A stretch of DNA of 64,000 bases from the NCBI GenBank assembly GCA_964519955.1, contig CAZFLM010000019.1, positions 25,945 through 89,944 on the forward strand, in the 5' to 3' direction. Under the pieces are notes generated by a model that saw nothing but the letters and a program-made list of their open reading frames with translations, did not search any database and had not been told where the DNA came from. Source of the stretch: CAZFLM01 sp964519955. GTDB lineage: Bacteria > Armatimonadota > Chthonomonadetes > Chthonomonadales > CAJBBX01. A program made the position numbers and the translations under genes. This document shows, piece after piece, positions 26,775 to 35,456 of this stretch (its first letter is position 1; every line of letters begins with the position of its first letter).

Positions 26775-26817
26775 GGGTGGGCTCCTTGGGCGAACGCGAT
26801 CGGCATAGGTGGCTATC

Positions 26818-26848
26818 TTGCGCGCGCCGGTCCTATTCCTGCTAGACT
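26818..26848 (+). promoter_or_regulatory. Possible promoter of the ATPase/TOPRIM pair
   Basis: TTGCGC (26818-26823), then an extended -10 TGCTAGACT with TAGACT at 26843-26848. The spacer is 19 bp, longer than ideal. It sits in the 123-nt divergent gap and gives a leader of about 42 nt before the ATG at 26898. Confidence 0.3.
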
Positions 26849-26897
26849 AGTGCTGTCGAGCGGGACCATGGGGGCGAATGTCCCAACGGAGGGTTCC

Positions 26898-27956
26898 ATG
26901 AAACTCAGGCGGGCGGTCATCGACGACTTCCGCGGCGTCAAGCACGTGGAGATCGACTTCTTCGGCCCCGACGGGCAGCCGCGCCCGGTCACCGCCATCT
27001 TCGGCGACAACGGCTCCGGCAAGACCACCGTGCTGCAGGCAATCGCGCTCACGATGTCGCTGCAGACAAAGGCGATCCGCGACCCGACCGAGTTCCAGTG
27101 GCACGGGTTCATCGCCGAGCGGATGAAGACACTCGGTGAGACGCGAGTCCTTCTGACGATCGAGTTCGGCGCCGATGAGATCACCGCTGCGTGCGGAAGC
27201 GACGGAGTCGCGTCGCTGATGCGGCAAGGGAGGACCATACCCGAGCGCACAAGTGCTGACTCTATCTTCGATGGCACATGGGCACGCATATCATCGGATC
27301 TGCTCGACCCGAGCGACATACCTTCGCGTCACTGCAGTCGCTTCCGCGAACTTGCAGGAGGCACGACGCGCCTTGGCGACGTCTTCTGGTTCGACCAGTT
27401 TCGCGGTCTGCCAGGCGCAGGCGGCACGAACGGCGCCGCCGGCGAGCCGAGTGACTCTGGGCAGAGCTGGCTGGCAGGTGTCGACGACCTTCGACGACGC
27501 CTCATCAGCATGTGGACGTACCACCTTCAGCCCATCAGGGAGTCGGGACCCGACCGGATACCCGAGCTGGAGCAGCGCCTAGCCAGAATCTGGCCGGGTA
27601 CAACGATCCGCGGCCTTCAGCCGCGGCGATCCTCCGTGGACGACAGCCTGGACGCCTACTGGTTCATGTTCGAGCGCAACGGTCGCGTCTTCGAGCTGTC
27701 GGAGATGTCGTCCGGTGAGCAGGCGGTCTTTCCACTCCTCTACCGATTCCTGCGCCTCGACATCAACCACTCTATCGTGCTGATCGACGAACTCGAACTG
27801 CACCTCCACCCGCCAGAGCAGCAGGCGCTTCTGGCCGCGCTGCCGAAGCTGGGCAACGACTGCCAGTTCATCATCACCTCGCACAGCCAGTATCTGTCGG
27901 ACGTCATTCCTGGTGCCGCACAGGTCCACCTGTCCGAGGGTGAGAGATGCGAGTAG
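26898..27956 (+). CDS. AAA/ABC-type ATPase of a PARIS-like (AriA-like) defence pair
   Basis: 352 aa. GGAGGG precedes the ATG at 26898; the open frame upstream is the antisense shadow of the GH20-like gene. Walker A GDNGSGKTT is at residues 36-44, an ABC-like signature SSGEQ at 271-275, and Walker B IVLIDELELHLHP with D297/E298, followed by the H-loop-like ITSHSQYLS near residue 330. This is the layout of AAA_15/OLD-family ATPases. The next gene overlaps by 10 nt and is DUF4435/TOPRIM-like, which is the PARIS AriA-AriB gene order. In PARIS the ATPase senses a phage anti-restriction protein and releases the nuclease subunit. The function here is inferred from architecture. Size is slightly below the usual AriA. 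Confidence 0.8.
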   Translation: MKLRRAVIDDFRGVKHVEIDFFGPDGQPRPVTAIFGDNGSGKTTVLQAIALTMSLQTKAIRDPTEFQWHGFIAERMKTLGETRVLLTIEFGADEITAACGSDGVASLMRQGRTIPERTSADSIFDGTWARISSDLLDPSDIPSRHCSRFRELAGGTTRLGDVFWFDQFRGLPGAGGTNGAAGEPSDSGQSWLAGVDDLRRRLISMWTYHLQPIRESGPDRIPELEQRLARIWPGTTIRGLQPRRSSVDDSLDAYWFMFERNGRVFELSEMSSGEQAVFPLLYRFLRLDINHSIVLIDELELHLHPPEQQALLAALPKLGNDCQFIITSHSQYLSDVIPGAAQVHLSEGERCE

Positions 27957-28777
27957 AACTCTGGGTTGAGGGAAAGCTAGATGCGGAGATCCTAAACGCC
28001 CTGCTCGCGGGTAATCCGGCGGTCCGGCGGCGCGGCAGCAAGACCTCGCTCGCGCCCCAGGTACGCACCGCTCGGTCCGAGCCAGGCAACATGCTCCGGC
28101 CGTACTACCTGCGAGACCGCGACTTCGACACCGACCCTGGTGCCGCGCCAGGGCTGTGCGTCGATGCCACCGATGACAAGAGCCGCATCCTCGGCTGGCG
28201 CTGGCACCGGCATGAGATCGAGAACTACCTGCTGGAGCCGGCCTTTACGCTCGCATCGGGCCTGTGCGCGCCCGAGCCATACGCAGCCATCGTGGCCGAC
28301 GCCGCGGCAGCTCTCGCACCCTATCAGGCTGCGCGCTGGGCGATCGGGATGTGCCGACGCGAGCTTCCGCCCAACTACGAACTGCAGACCAAGGTGGAGG
28401 GGAACTGCGAGTTCGCGCTGCCGGTGGCGGCGGGGTTGACCGAGCAAGGGGCGCGGACTTGGCTCGTAGAGCGAGTTGGGAAGTTCCGATCGCATGTGGA
28501 GAAGGCAATCGGCCCGGACGCGGTGTTGGCGCAGTTCGATGAGCGTCTGGCCAGGTTCGGTACTGCCGAGTTCCTGTCGGCACCTGCGGCGGTCCTGACC
28601 TGGTACTCCGGCAAAGACGTGCTGGCGTTCGTCGCCGACCGCCTGGGACTTCACGCCGGAGATGTACGCGTGACACTCGCCGACTGGGTCGGAAGGAACC
28701 CGGACGAAGCCGAAGCATCCTGGCCCGAGATCACCGAACTGCGCGAGGCTCTGCGCCGGGAAGAAGCCCGCAAGTAG
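27947..28777 (+). CDS. DUF4435/TOPRIM-like nuclease candidate (AriB-like)
   Basis: 276 aa; the start at 27947 lies inside the last codons of the ATPase gene (10-nt overlap), implying translational coupling. TOPRIM-type landmarks are E8 and D12 in WVEGKLDAEIL, the acidic D57-x-D59-x-D61 run in LRDRDFD, and H89-E90-I91-E92-N93-Y94 (HEIENY), the block characteristic of DUF4435. These residues would bind metal for nucleic-acid cleavage. In PARIS, AriB is the effector that cuts host tRNA, or nucleic acid more generally. The C-terminal ~100 residues are helical. No own promoter was seen. Family call from motifs, target unknown. Confidence 0.75.
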   Translation: MRVELWVEGKLDAEILNALLAGNPAVRRRGSKTSLAPQVRTARSEPGNMLRPYYLRDRDFDTDPGAAPGLCVDATDDKSRILGWRWHRHEIENYLLEPAFTLASGLCAPEPYAAIVADAAAALAPYQAARWAIGMCRRELPPNYELQTKVEGNCEFALPVAAGLTEQGARTWLVERVGKFRSHVEKAIGPDAVLAQFDERLARFGTAEFLSAPAAVLTWYSGKDVLAFVADRLGLHAGDVRVTLADWVGRNPDEAEASWPEITELREALRREEARK

Positions 28778-28797
28778 GTCTCCTCCCGCCTCCCCCC

Positions 28798-30960
28798 TCA
28801 CCCCTCCTCGATCAGCCGGTCCACCACCAACTGGCGAAATGCTGGCGAGAGGCTGGCGAAGTAGGCGGTGAAGCCGGTCACGCGCACGACCAGGTCGGGG
28901 TACGCCTCCGGGCTCTTGTGCGCGGCGCGGATCGTGTCGGCGTCGACGATGTTCACGTTGAAGAGCGTGCCGCCCAGCGCGAAGTGCGACTTGATGAGCC
29001 CGGCCAGCGCATCCTCGGCCGCGGCGTCGCGCGCGGTGCCCGGGTCCAGCTCGAGCTGCATCGGACACGTGTTGCCGTAGCCGGGCTGGACCGCCGCGAT
29101 GGCCCGCGCCATGGCCGTGGGCGCGCCATCATTGCGGAAGCCGGGGTCCGGGTTGGCGCCATGCGAGATCGGGTCGCCCGCGCGGCGGCCGTTCGGTGTG
29201 GCGCTCAGCTCCTTGCCCATCGGGATCGTGTTCGACCACGAGAACCAGCCCGGGATCAGGTTGCGGCCCTCGGGGGTGGGGGACTCCTTCACCAGCTCGG
29301 TGAAGCGCCGCGACACGCGCACCGCCCACTCGTCGCCGAGCGTGCCGCCGTGCCCGTACCGCCCGCTGTGCTTCATCATCTGCCGCACGCGCTCGCCGTC
29401 GGGGCCGGCCCAGTTCTCGCGCATGTGCCGTGCGATCTCCTCCCACGTAAGCACACCCTCGCGCTCGATCCGCTGCTCCAGCGCGCCAAACGAGTCAGCT
29501 ACCGTCGCCAGGGCGGAGCCGTCGATGCACATGTTGTAGAACTCGACGCCGCCATCCGACACGTCGCGCCCCTGCTCGATGGTGCCGCGGCAGAGCAGGT
29601 TCAGCACCAGTTCGGGCGCCACGTCCTTCATGTGCGCCAGGTGGAAGTCCAGACCCTCGGCGGTGCAGCGGACGGACAGGCGCAGGTGCTTCTCGAAGCG
29701 CGCCCACAGCTCCGCAACCGACGGCGTGGCTTCCGGGTCGTCGATCATCTCCCAGAACGCCGCCTCGAGCACCTTGCCCACGTTGATCTTGACGCAGTCG
29801 TTGGCCGAGTACTCGCGCCCGGGGATCGCCATCCAGTGGCAGCCCACGGCGATACGCTGGCGGGCGAGCGACTCCGGGTAGCCGTTCTTGGTGAAGCCCA
29901 TCAGCCCCTTGTCGCCCGAGTAGCGCGGCCAGCCCTTGCCGTCCTCCAGCAGGTGCCGCACGGACCGGCGGAACAGGTCCTCGTCCAGCCCGTCATGCAC
30001 GCGCACCGTCAGGTTGCAGGGAATGCCCAGCCGGTGCGCTGCCTCCAGGATGAGGAACGAGATGTGGCTGGTCACGTCGCGCCCGTCCGCGTCCGGCCCG
30101 CCGAGTTGGTAGTACTGGGCGTCGCTGAGCAGGAGGCAGGCGATAATCCAGATGGCCTCCTCGTCGTCGATGCGCCCCGCCGCGATGTCCGCCTCGTAGT
30201 ACGGCCGCAGCAGCTCGTCGATCTGGCCGCCCGCCCCGTCTCCGTCATAGATGCGGCTCACCAGGTTGAACCACGCCAGCCACTGGCAGGTCTCGCGCAG
30301 CGTCCGCGGCGGGTTCTCGATCACCCACTCATTCACCTCGGCCATCTGGCGCAGGTTCTCGCGGCGCTCGGGGTCGGTCTCCACGGCCTCCATCTCGCGG
30401 ATGGCCTCGATGTGGCGGCGAATCCAGCCCTGGATGGCGAGGACCGTGTCCTCCTCGGCCTGGAAGAAGTCGGCCCGCTCCGGCCCGTGCTGGGCGCGGC
30501 AGCGGCGGATCTTCTCCAGCAGCCCGCCCCAGCCCAGTTCCAGCCCGATCGAGTAGTCCGGCCCGAAGTGCTGCATCGCCCCGATGCCCGAGACGATGCC
30601 GTAGCGGCGCTGGTCCTCGGCCAGGTGCGGGAAGTCGAAGTCCGGGCTCCAGTGCACCTTGCGGTAGCTGGTGAGGTACGTGCGCAGGCGGCCCGCAAGG
30701 GCATCGTCGGGATCGACGTAGGTGGGGTGCGCGGCCATGAGCGAGCGGAGGTTCTCGGCCCAGCCCGCGAAGCCGAAGAACGAGCCGCACGGGTGGTTGG
30801 GGATGGGCTCCCAGCGGAACCCCTCGGGCATCGCCACGGTGCCGTGGTCGTCGCCGTCCATGTACCCGCCGCGCGCCACCTTCTCGCGCGTCTGGCGGAC
30901 CTTCCGTTCGACAAGCCGCTTGATACGGTCGGCGTAGGGCAGCGCAACTGCGGTGGGCAT
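28798..30960 (-). CDS. Glycyl radical enzyme (pyruvate formate-lyase-like)
   Basis: 720 aa from the ATG at 30960, with GGAGG before it; earlier Met codons lack a ribosome binding site. The C-terminal glycyl radical loop is RVTGFTAYF with the radical-bearing Gly at G696. The thiyl-forming cysteine is probably C374 in AVGCHWMAIPG. Motifs typical of the family run throughout (PGWFSWSNTIPMGKELSATPNG; TLFNVNIVDADTIRAAH). GCHW differs from the GCVE of diol/choline lyases and from the double-Cys of true PFL, so the substrate is open. A radical-SAM activase is needed but none is in the window. The gene lies on the minus strand between two ATPase/TOPRIM pairs, an odd place for a metabolic enzyme. Confidence 0.9.
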   Translation of the reverse strand: MPTAVALPYADRIKRLVERKVRQTREKVARGGYMDGDDHGTVAMPEGFRWEPIPNHPCGSFFGFAGWAENLRSLMAAHPTYVDPDDALAGRLRTYLTSYRKVHWSPDFDFPHLAEDQRRYGIVSGIGAMQHFGPDYSIGLELGWGGLLEKIRRCRAQHGPERADFFQAEEDTVLAIQGWIRRHIEAIREMEAVETDPERRENLRQMAEVNEWVIENPPRTLRETCQWLAWFNLVSRIYDGDGAGGQIDELLRPYYEADIAAGRIDDEEAIWIIACLLLSDAQYYQLGGPDADGRDVTSHISFLILEAAHRLGIPCNLTVRVHDGLDEDLFRRSVRHLLEDGKGWPRYSGDKGLMGFTKNGYPESLARQRIAVGCHWMAIPGREYSANDCVKINVGKVLEAAFWEMIDDPEATPSVAELWARFEKHLRLSVRCTAEGLDFHLAHMKDVAPELVLNLLCRGTIEQGRDVSDGGVEFYNMCIDGSALATVADSFGALEQRIEREGVLTWEEIARHMRENWAGPDGERVRQMMKHSGRYGHGGTLGDEWAVRVSRRFTELVKESPTPEGRNLIPGWFSWSNTIPMGKELSATPNGRRAGDPISHGANPDPGFRNDGAPTAMARAIAAVQPGYGNTCPMQLELDPGTARDAAAEDALAGLIKSHFALGGTLFNVNIVDADTIRAAHKSPEAYPDLVVRVTGFTAYFASLSPAFRQLVVDRLIEEG

Positions 30961-31025
30961 GGCGACCTCCGTGAGGTTCCTACCAGCGGGCCAGTGACCG
31001 TGCGGGCGACCGTGACGGCGATGCG

Positions 31026-31628
31026 TCACCCGAGCTTCTCGTTCAGTATGCGCTCGCAACGCGCGAAGCTGGCGCAGCGCTGGCGCAAAGCATCGGGCGC
31101 GAGCTTGCCGAGCACCTCGAACGACCTGGCGCCCTTCGCGTATCTATTCGTGCAGCCGGCCGTCGCCGCGACCAGTGCCGCCTGGACTTGGTGGCGGTTC
31201 CTGGCCTCCAAGTCGACCAGACTAGGCAGCTTGCCCTCGAGCAGCTCGCCATGGAAGTGCTCCCGCAGCGTGTCGCGGTCGGCAGCGATCCAGCTCTCCA
31301 TGCAGGTCACCATCAGAAGCACCTGGTCGTCGGTGACGCCGTGCGGCCTATTCCAGCCGTCGCGCCCAGCGAGGTGCGCCCACGCAGCGTTCAGGTCGCG
31401 CATCGGCTCCTCGCTGTCTACCCACAGCGCGACCCAGTCGAAGCACCCCTGCCGGACCTCCGTGCAGAAGCTGTCGTACGCCTCGCCGCGTCCGCCGCAC
31501 GCTGTCAACCGCGGCATGCGTCCGCGAAAGCCCGCCTTCTCGAGGAGCTTGCTGAAGCCCTCGTTGCATCGCTTCCGTAGATCCTTCGAGTCGCCGCCGC
31601 CCTCAACGAAGACCTTCGCCCTCACCAT
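31026..31628 (-). CDS. DUF4276 TOPRIM-like protein, partner of an ATPase
   Basis: 200 aa from the ATG at 31628, which overlaps the stop of the ATPase gene (31622-31624). Landmarks of DUF4276 are VFVEGGGDSKDLRKRCNEGF with E9, TACGGRGEAYDSF at 43-54, WVDSEEP with D71 and E73, and VTCMESWIAAD with E111. DUF4276 is a TOPRIM-fold group often encoded beside an SMC/RecF-like ATPase in predicted defence loci. It likely forms the nuclease half of a two-gene system with the ATPase upstream. The gene order (ATPase first, nuclease second) is the same as in the pair at 26898-28777, but the families differ. Function inferred. Confidence 0.8.
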   Translation of the reverse strand: MVRAKVFVEGGGDSKDLRKRCNEGFSKLLEKAGFRGRMPRLTACGGRGEAYDSFCTEVRQGCFDWVALWVDSEEPMRDLNAAWAHLAGRDGWNRPHGVTDDQVLLMVTCMESWIAADRDTLREHFHGELLEGKLPSLVDLEARNRHQVQAALVAATAGCTNRYAKGARSFEVLGKLAPDALRQRCASFARCERILNEKLG

Positions 31629-32830
31629 CGGTTGCCACCGAGGTCGCCGCGCATCCAGAGCTGGCCCAGGCGGTAACGATCCAGCCACGGAGCGACTTCT
31701 GCCTCCTCCAGGTGGCGTAGCTCCGTTTGCCCGTCGTGCTTCTCGCAGACGATCAGACTGCGCCACTGCTCCGTCAGGGCGTCGATGAGGATGTCCGAGT
31801 GCGTTGTCACCATCAGCTGCGTTCTAGACGAAGCCTCGACCAGAAGATCGGCCACCTTGGGGATCAGATCCGGGTGAAGCCCGACCTCGGGCTCCTCCAG
31901 GCAGACGAGCGAGGGCGGCTCAGGGTCGCACAGGATTGCCAGAAGGCAGAGGTACCGGAGCGTTCCATCCGACAGGCGCGTGGCAGGTATCGCGTACATC
32001 CCCTCGGTGAGCAGGACCTGCACGGTGTTGCCGATGACGCTGACATCGAAGTCGTCGATCTCGCCGTACAGGTCCATTAGGCGTGATCGCACTACCCTCT
32101 TCGTAGCCGGGCCTCGTCGCAGCCGGTTCAGCCATAGGCCGAGGTTGGAGAAGTCCTCTTCGAGGCGATCCTGACGGCCGTCAGCAGGCTGGGGTTGACG
32201 AAAGACGGTCTTGCGCCCGAACGCCCATTCCCGGTAGATGCGGATGCCATCGTACGCGCGTCCGAGATAGGTGATCTCCGGGTAGCTCTCAGGGTCCTTC
32301 CGCTGTTCCAAGATGGACCGACCGAGGTCGACCTCCTCGTGCTGAAGCCGACGCTGGTCCTCGCGGATCCGCAGCACTGGCCTACCACGCTGTTGTCGGT
32401 AGTGGAAGGTTGGACCGGCGTGCCCAGGAGCCGCCGCCTCGTTCTCTACCCTCTCGTCGACGAGATGGAACGCCTGGTTCTCGGTGCCGAACTCGATCAC
32501 ATGCCTTAGTGACTGCGGCCCCTTTGGGTTCGCGATCACGGCTTCCACGTGTGCCACGCCAGTGGGTTCGCCCTTCCAGATCCACTCGGACACGCCGCCG
32601 CCAGCGCCAACCGGACGACTGACATCCGTGGGACAGGCTCGCAGCAGCGCGATCCCTTCGATCAGGTTAGACTTGCCAGACCCGTTCGGCCCGATGAGGA
32701 CGTTCAGGTTGCCCAGGGCGATAGGTGGGGAGTCCGGACCGAAGGATAGGAAGCGGTTGAGGCGAAGCTCGCGCACCAGGGCGCAGTCGTTGGCCAGGCC
32801 GTCGCTCAGTGCCGGCTCAGGTCGCGTCAT
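31622..32830 (-). CDS. RecF/SMC-like AAA ATPase (AAA_21 type), defence-pair candidate
   Basis: 402 aa from the ATG at 32830; a GTG two codons earlier (32836) has better spacing to AAGGGGG and may be the real start. It opens with VRELRLNRFLSFGPDSPPI, typical of RecF/AAA_21 proteins, then Walker A GPNGSGKSN (47-55), a late signature RLSDGTLRYL near 285, and Walker B LVCLEEPEVGLHP with E312/E313, followed by VTTHSDILIDAL. Fused in operon to the DUF4276 gene (7-nt overlap). Such pairs are found as stand-alone systems and in retron, Septu or Abi-like loci. No reverse transcriptase or ncRNA was seen here. Confidence 0.8.
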   Translation of the reverse strand: MTRPEPALSDGLANDCALVRELRLNRFLSFGPDSPPIALGNLNVLIGPNGSGKSNLIEGIALLRACPTDVSRPVGAGGGVSEWIWKGEPTGVAHVEAVIANPKGPQSLRHVIEFGTENQAFHLVDERVENEAAAPGHAGPTFHYRQQRGRPVLRIREDQRRLQHEEVDLGRSILEQRKDPESYPEITYLGRAYDGIRIYREWAFGRKTVFRQPQPADGRQDRLEEDFSNLGLWLNRLRRGPATKRVVRSRLMDLYGEIDDFDVSVIGNTVQVLLTEGMYAIPATRLSDGTLRYLCLLAILCDPEPPSLVCLEEPEVGLHPDLIPKVADLLVEASSRTQLMVTTHSDILIDALTEQWRSLIVCEKHDGQTELRHLEEAEVAPWLDRYRLGQLWMRGDLGGNRW

Positions 32831-33048
32831 CGTCACGGTATGCCCCCTTGCCCGGCATCGCCAGACGGCCGCATCGCCGCCGCTCTGGCCGTCCGCCGCC
32901 GGTTGTGGTACCATGTGGCACGAGGGAGCCGCTCGAAGCGAGCGTCGCTCCCCGACCCATTCTATCATAGGTCTGCTCGACAAAGCACCGCCCGGCCGCC
33001 GTTCCCCCGCCCGGCAGGCTGCTCACCACCGAGTGAGGTCGTCGCCCC

Positions 33049-34452
33049 ATGCGTTCCGGCTGGATCGATAAGGGAGTGCCGGCCATTGTCGCCCTCGTCG
33101 GCGCGGCCCTTCTCTCCGTCTGGGTCATCGGCTACTTCCGCGCTTCCGGCTTCCGCGAGCGCGCCCTCGGCATGGAAGTCGCGCCATCGGCGACGATGGT
33201 CGCGCGCGCCGCCTCCGCCGGGCCGGTGCCGACCTTCTACCACGCCGAGCTGCCCGTCCCGCCCGCGCCCGGCCTCTGGCCCCAGTTCCGCGGCCCGAAC
33301 CGCGACGGGCTGAACACGGAGCCCACCAAGCTGGCGCGTACGTGGCCCGCCACCGGCCCCAAGGTGCTCTGGGCCGCCGACCTCGGCGAGGGCTACGCGG
33401 CGCCGGCCGTGCGCAATGGGCGCGTCTACCTCCTCGACTACGACAAGGCCGCGCAGTGCGACTCGCTGCGCTGCTTCTCGCTGGCGACGGGCGCCGAGAT
33501 CTGGCGGCAGTCCTACCCCGTCACCGTCAAGCGCAACCACGGCATGTCGCGCACCATCCCCGCGGTCACCGACAAGCGCGTTATCTCGCTCGGGCCGAAG
33601 TGCAACGTGATGTGCTGCGACGCGGTGACCGGCGAAGTGAAGTGGCGGATCGACCTCGTACAGGAGTATGGGGCTATTGTCCCTGAGTGGTACGCCGGCC
33701 AGTGCCCGCTGATCGATGGGCAGAAAGTCATCCTGGCGCCGGGCGGCAAGTCGCTGATGATCGCGGTGGACATCGAGACGGGCAAGCCGGTCTGGCAGGC
33801 GCCCAACCCGCGCAATTGGCAGATGACGCACTCGTCGATCGTCCCGATGACCTTCGCGGGCAAGCCGATGTACGTGTACTGCGGCAGCGGCGGCGTGGCG
33901 GGCGTCTCCGCGAAGGATGGGTCGATCCTCTGGGAGACGACCGAGTGGACGATTAACACGGCCACCGTTCCTTCGCCGATCCCGGTGGGCGACGGGCGCG
34001 TCTTCCTGTGTGGCGGCTACGATTCGGGCGCGATGATGATCCAACTGCAAGACCAGGGCGGCAAGATCGCGGCGAAGACGCTCTACAAGCTGCCGTCGTC
34101 GGTCTTCGGCTCGGACCAGCAGACGCCCATCCTGTACCAGGGGCGCCTGTTCGGCGTGCGGCCATCGGGTGAGATGGTCTGCCTGGGCCTGGACGGTAAG
34201 CCGGTCTGGACGAGCGGCAGCACGCAGACCTTCGGCCTCGGCGCCTACACCATCGCCGACGGCCTGCTCTTCGCCATCGGCGACAACGGGCAGTTGACGA
34301 TGGCCGAGGCGAGCGCCGCCGGATGGAAGGTGCTGTCGCAAGCGAAGGTGCTGGAGGGCCCGGAGTGCTGGGGACCCCTGACGCTGACGGGCGGCCGCCT
34401 GCTCGCGCGTGACCTGAATCGCATCGTGTGCCTCGACGTGGCCGCCCAGTGA
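33049..34452 (+). CDS. Membrane-anchored PQQ-type beta-propeller protein
   Basis: 467 aa. The N-terminal helix (IVALVGAALLSVWVIGYF) likely anchors it in the membrane with the rest outside. From about residue 85 there are WPQFRGPNRDGL, a hallmark start of outer-membrane or periplasmic PQQ-like propellers, and repeated strands of the type A-x-D-x-x-T-G-x-x-x-W (CCDAVTGEVKWRI, VDIETGKPVWQ, VSAKDGSILWET). The Cys content (CDSLRCF, CNVMCC) is unusual for this fold and may bind a metal. Such propellers often serve as scaffolds or assembly factors rather than true quinoproteins. First gene of a nearly gapless operon of redox proteins. Confidence 0.8.
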   Translation: MRSGWIDKGVPAIVALVGAALLSVWVIGYFRASGFRERALGMEVAPSATMVARAASAGPVPTFYHAELPVPPAPGLWPQFRGPNRDGLNTEPTKLARTWPATGPKVLWAADLGEGYAAPAVRNGRVYLLDYDKAAQCDSLRCFSLATGAEIWRQSYPVTVKRNHGMSRTIPAVTDKRVISLGPKCNVMCCDAVTGEVKWRIDLVQEYGAIVPEWYAGQCPLIDGQKVILAPGGKSLMIAVDIETGKPVWQAPNPRNWQMTHSSIVPMTFAGKPMYVYCGSGGVAGVSAKDGSILWETTEWTINTATVPSPIPVGDGRVFLCGGYDSGAMMIQLQDQGGKIAAKTLYKLPSSVFGSDQQTPILYQGRLFGVRPSGEMVCLGLDGKPVWTSGSTQTFGLGAYTIADGLLFAIGDNGQLTMAEASAAGWKVLSQAKVLEGPECWGPLTLTGGRLLARDLNRIVCLDVAAQ

Positions 34453-34466
34453 GCCCGGAGCCGAAC

Positions 34467-35456
34467 ATGACGGACCAACCCGCAACACCATCCACCGACC
34501 GCCGCCCGTCGCGCGCCGACTTCCTGCGCCGCGGGACGGTTGTGCTGGCGGGCGCGCTGGCCCAGCTCGCCGCGGCGGGATGCGCCAACGAGACGGCGCG
34601 CCCGAAGGACGACCTGGACGAGCTGCGCGAGGCCGACCCCCAGCTTGTGAAGTACCGCGAGGCAGGCCGCATCGACACGGGCTTCAAGGAGGCGCGGGCG
34701 GTCGCGGTTGGATCGGACGGCACGTTCTACGTGGCGGGCGACCAGCAGATCCACGCGCACAACGCCAACGCGACCCTGGCGACCATCGATGTCAGCGGCG
34801 CGCCGCAATGCCTGGCAGTGGGGTCCGACGGCACGTTCTACGTTGGGCTGAGCGACCGCGTGGTTGTGCTCGACAAGGCTGGCAAGCAGACGGCGGAGTG
34901 GCCCTCGTTCGGCCCGAAGGCGCTCCTGACGAGCATCGCGGTGACCGACGACGACGTGTGGGTGGCGGACGCGGGCAGCCGCCTCGTCTACCGGTGCGAC
35001 AAGGCGGGCAAGGTCGGGCTGACGCTCGGGCGCAAGGACCAGCCGAAGGGCTACCCGGGTCTCCAGGTGCCGAGCCCGCACCTCGACGTCGCCGTCGCGA
35101 AGGGCGGCACGATCTGCATTACCAACCCGGGCCTGCACCGCATCGAGTCCTACACGCGCGACGGCTCGCCGATCGGATCGTGGGGCAAGGAGGGGAACGA
35201 CGTCGGCGCGTTCTGCGGCTGCTGCAACCCTACAGATATCGCCCTCACACCCGACGGCCGGTACATCACCTCGGAGAAGGGGTTGCCGCGCGTGAGTGCG
35301 TACACGCCCGCCGGCGCCCTCGACTGCATCGTCGCCAGCGCGGACACCTTCGCGGACGATGCGGCGGGGCTCGACCTCGCGGTTGACCCGAGCGGTCGCG
35401 TGCTGGTTCTCGACCCCAAGACGAAGAGTGTGCGGATCTATGCGCGACAGAACTGA
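34467..35456 (+). CDS. Tat-exported lipoprotein with NHL/beta-propeller repeats
   Basis: 329 aa from the ATG at 34467, with CGGAG seven bases upstream; a GTG at 34449 that overlaps the previous stop is an alternative. The N terminus has a Tat-like signal (RRPSRADFLRRGTVVLAGALA) ending in a lipobox AAAGC near residue 37, so it is likely a lipid-anchored Tat substrate. The rest has repeated blocks like ARAVAVGSDGTFYVAGDQQ and LDLAVDPSGRVLVLDPKTK, a six-bladed NHL-type propeller. A CGCCNP run near residue 256 could bind a metal or cofactor. Tat export suggests a folded or cofactor-bound protein. It overlaps the next gene by 17 nt. Confidence 0.8.
   Translation: MTDQPATPSTDRRPSRADFLRRGTVVLAGALAQLAAAGCANETARPKDDLDELREADPQLVKYREAGRIDTGFKEARAVAVGSDGTFYVAGDQQIHAHNANATLATIDVSGAPQCLAVGSDGTFYVGLSDRVVVLDKAGKQTAEWPSFGPKALLTSIAVTDDDVWVADAGSRLVYRCDKAGKVGLTLGRKDQPKGYPGLQVPSPHLDVAVAKGGTICITNPGLHRIESYTRDGSPIGSWGKEGNDVGAFCGCCNPTDIALTPDGRYITSEKGLPRVSAYTPAGALDCIVASADTFADDAAGLDLAVDPSGRVLVLDPKTKSVRIYARQN

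Noticed and set aside
28918..31788. A 956-aa plus-strand open frame
   Set aside because: Antisense to the glycyl radical enzyme and DUF4276 genes; composition typical of reverse-strand shadows in high-GC DNA.
26898..32830. Retron or Septu reading of the two ATPase pairs
   Set aside because: No reverse transcriptase gene, no msr/msd-type RNA and no HNH nuclease partner was seen; the partners are DUF4435 and DUF4276.
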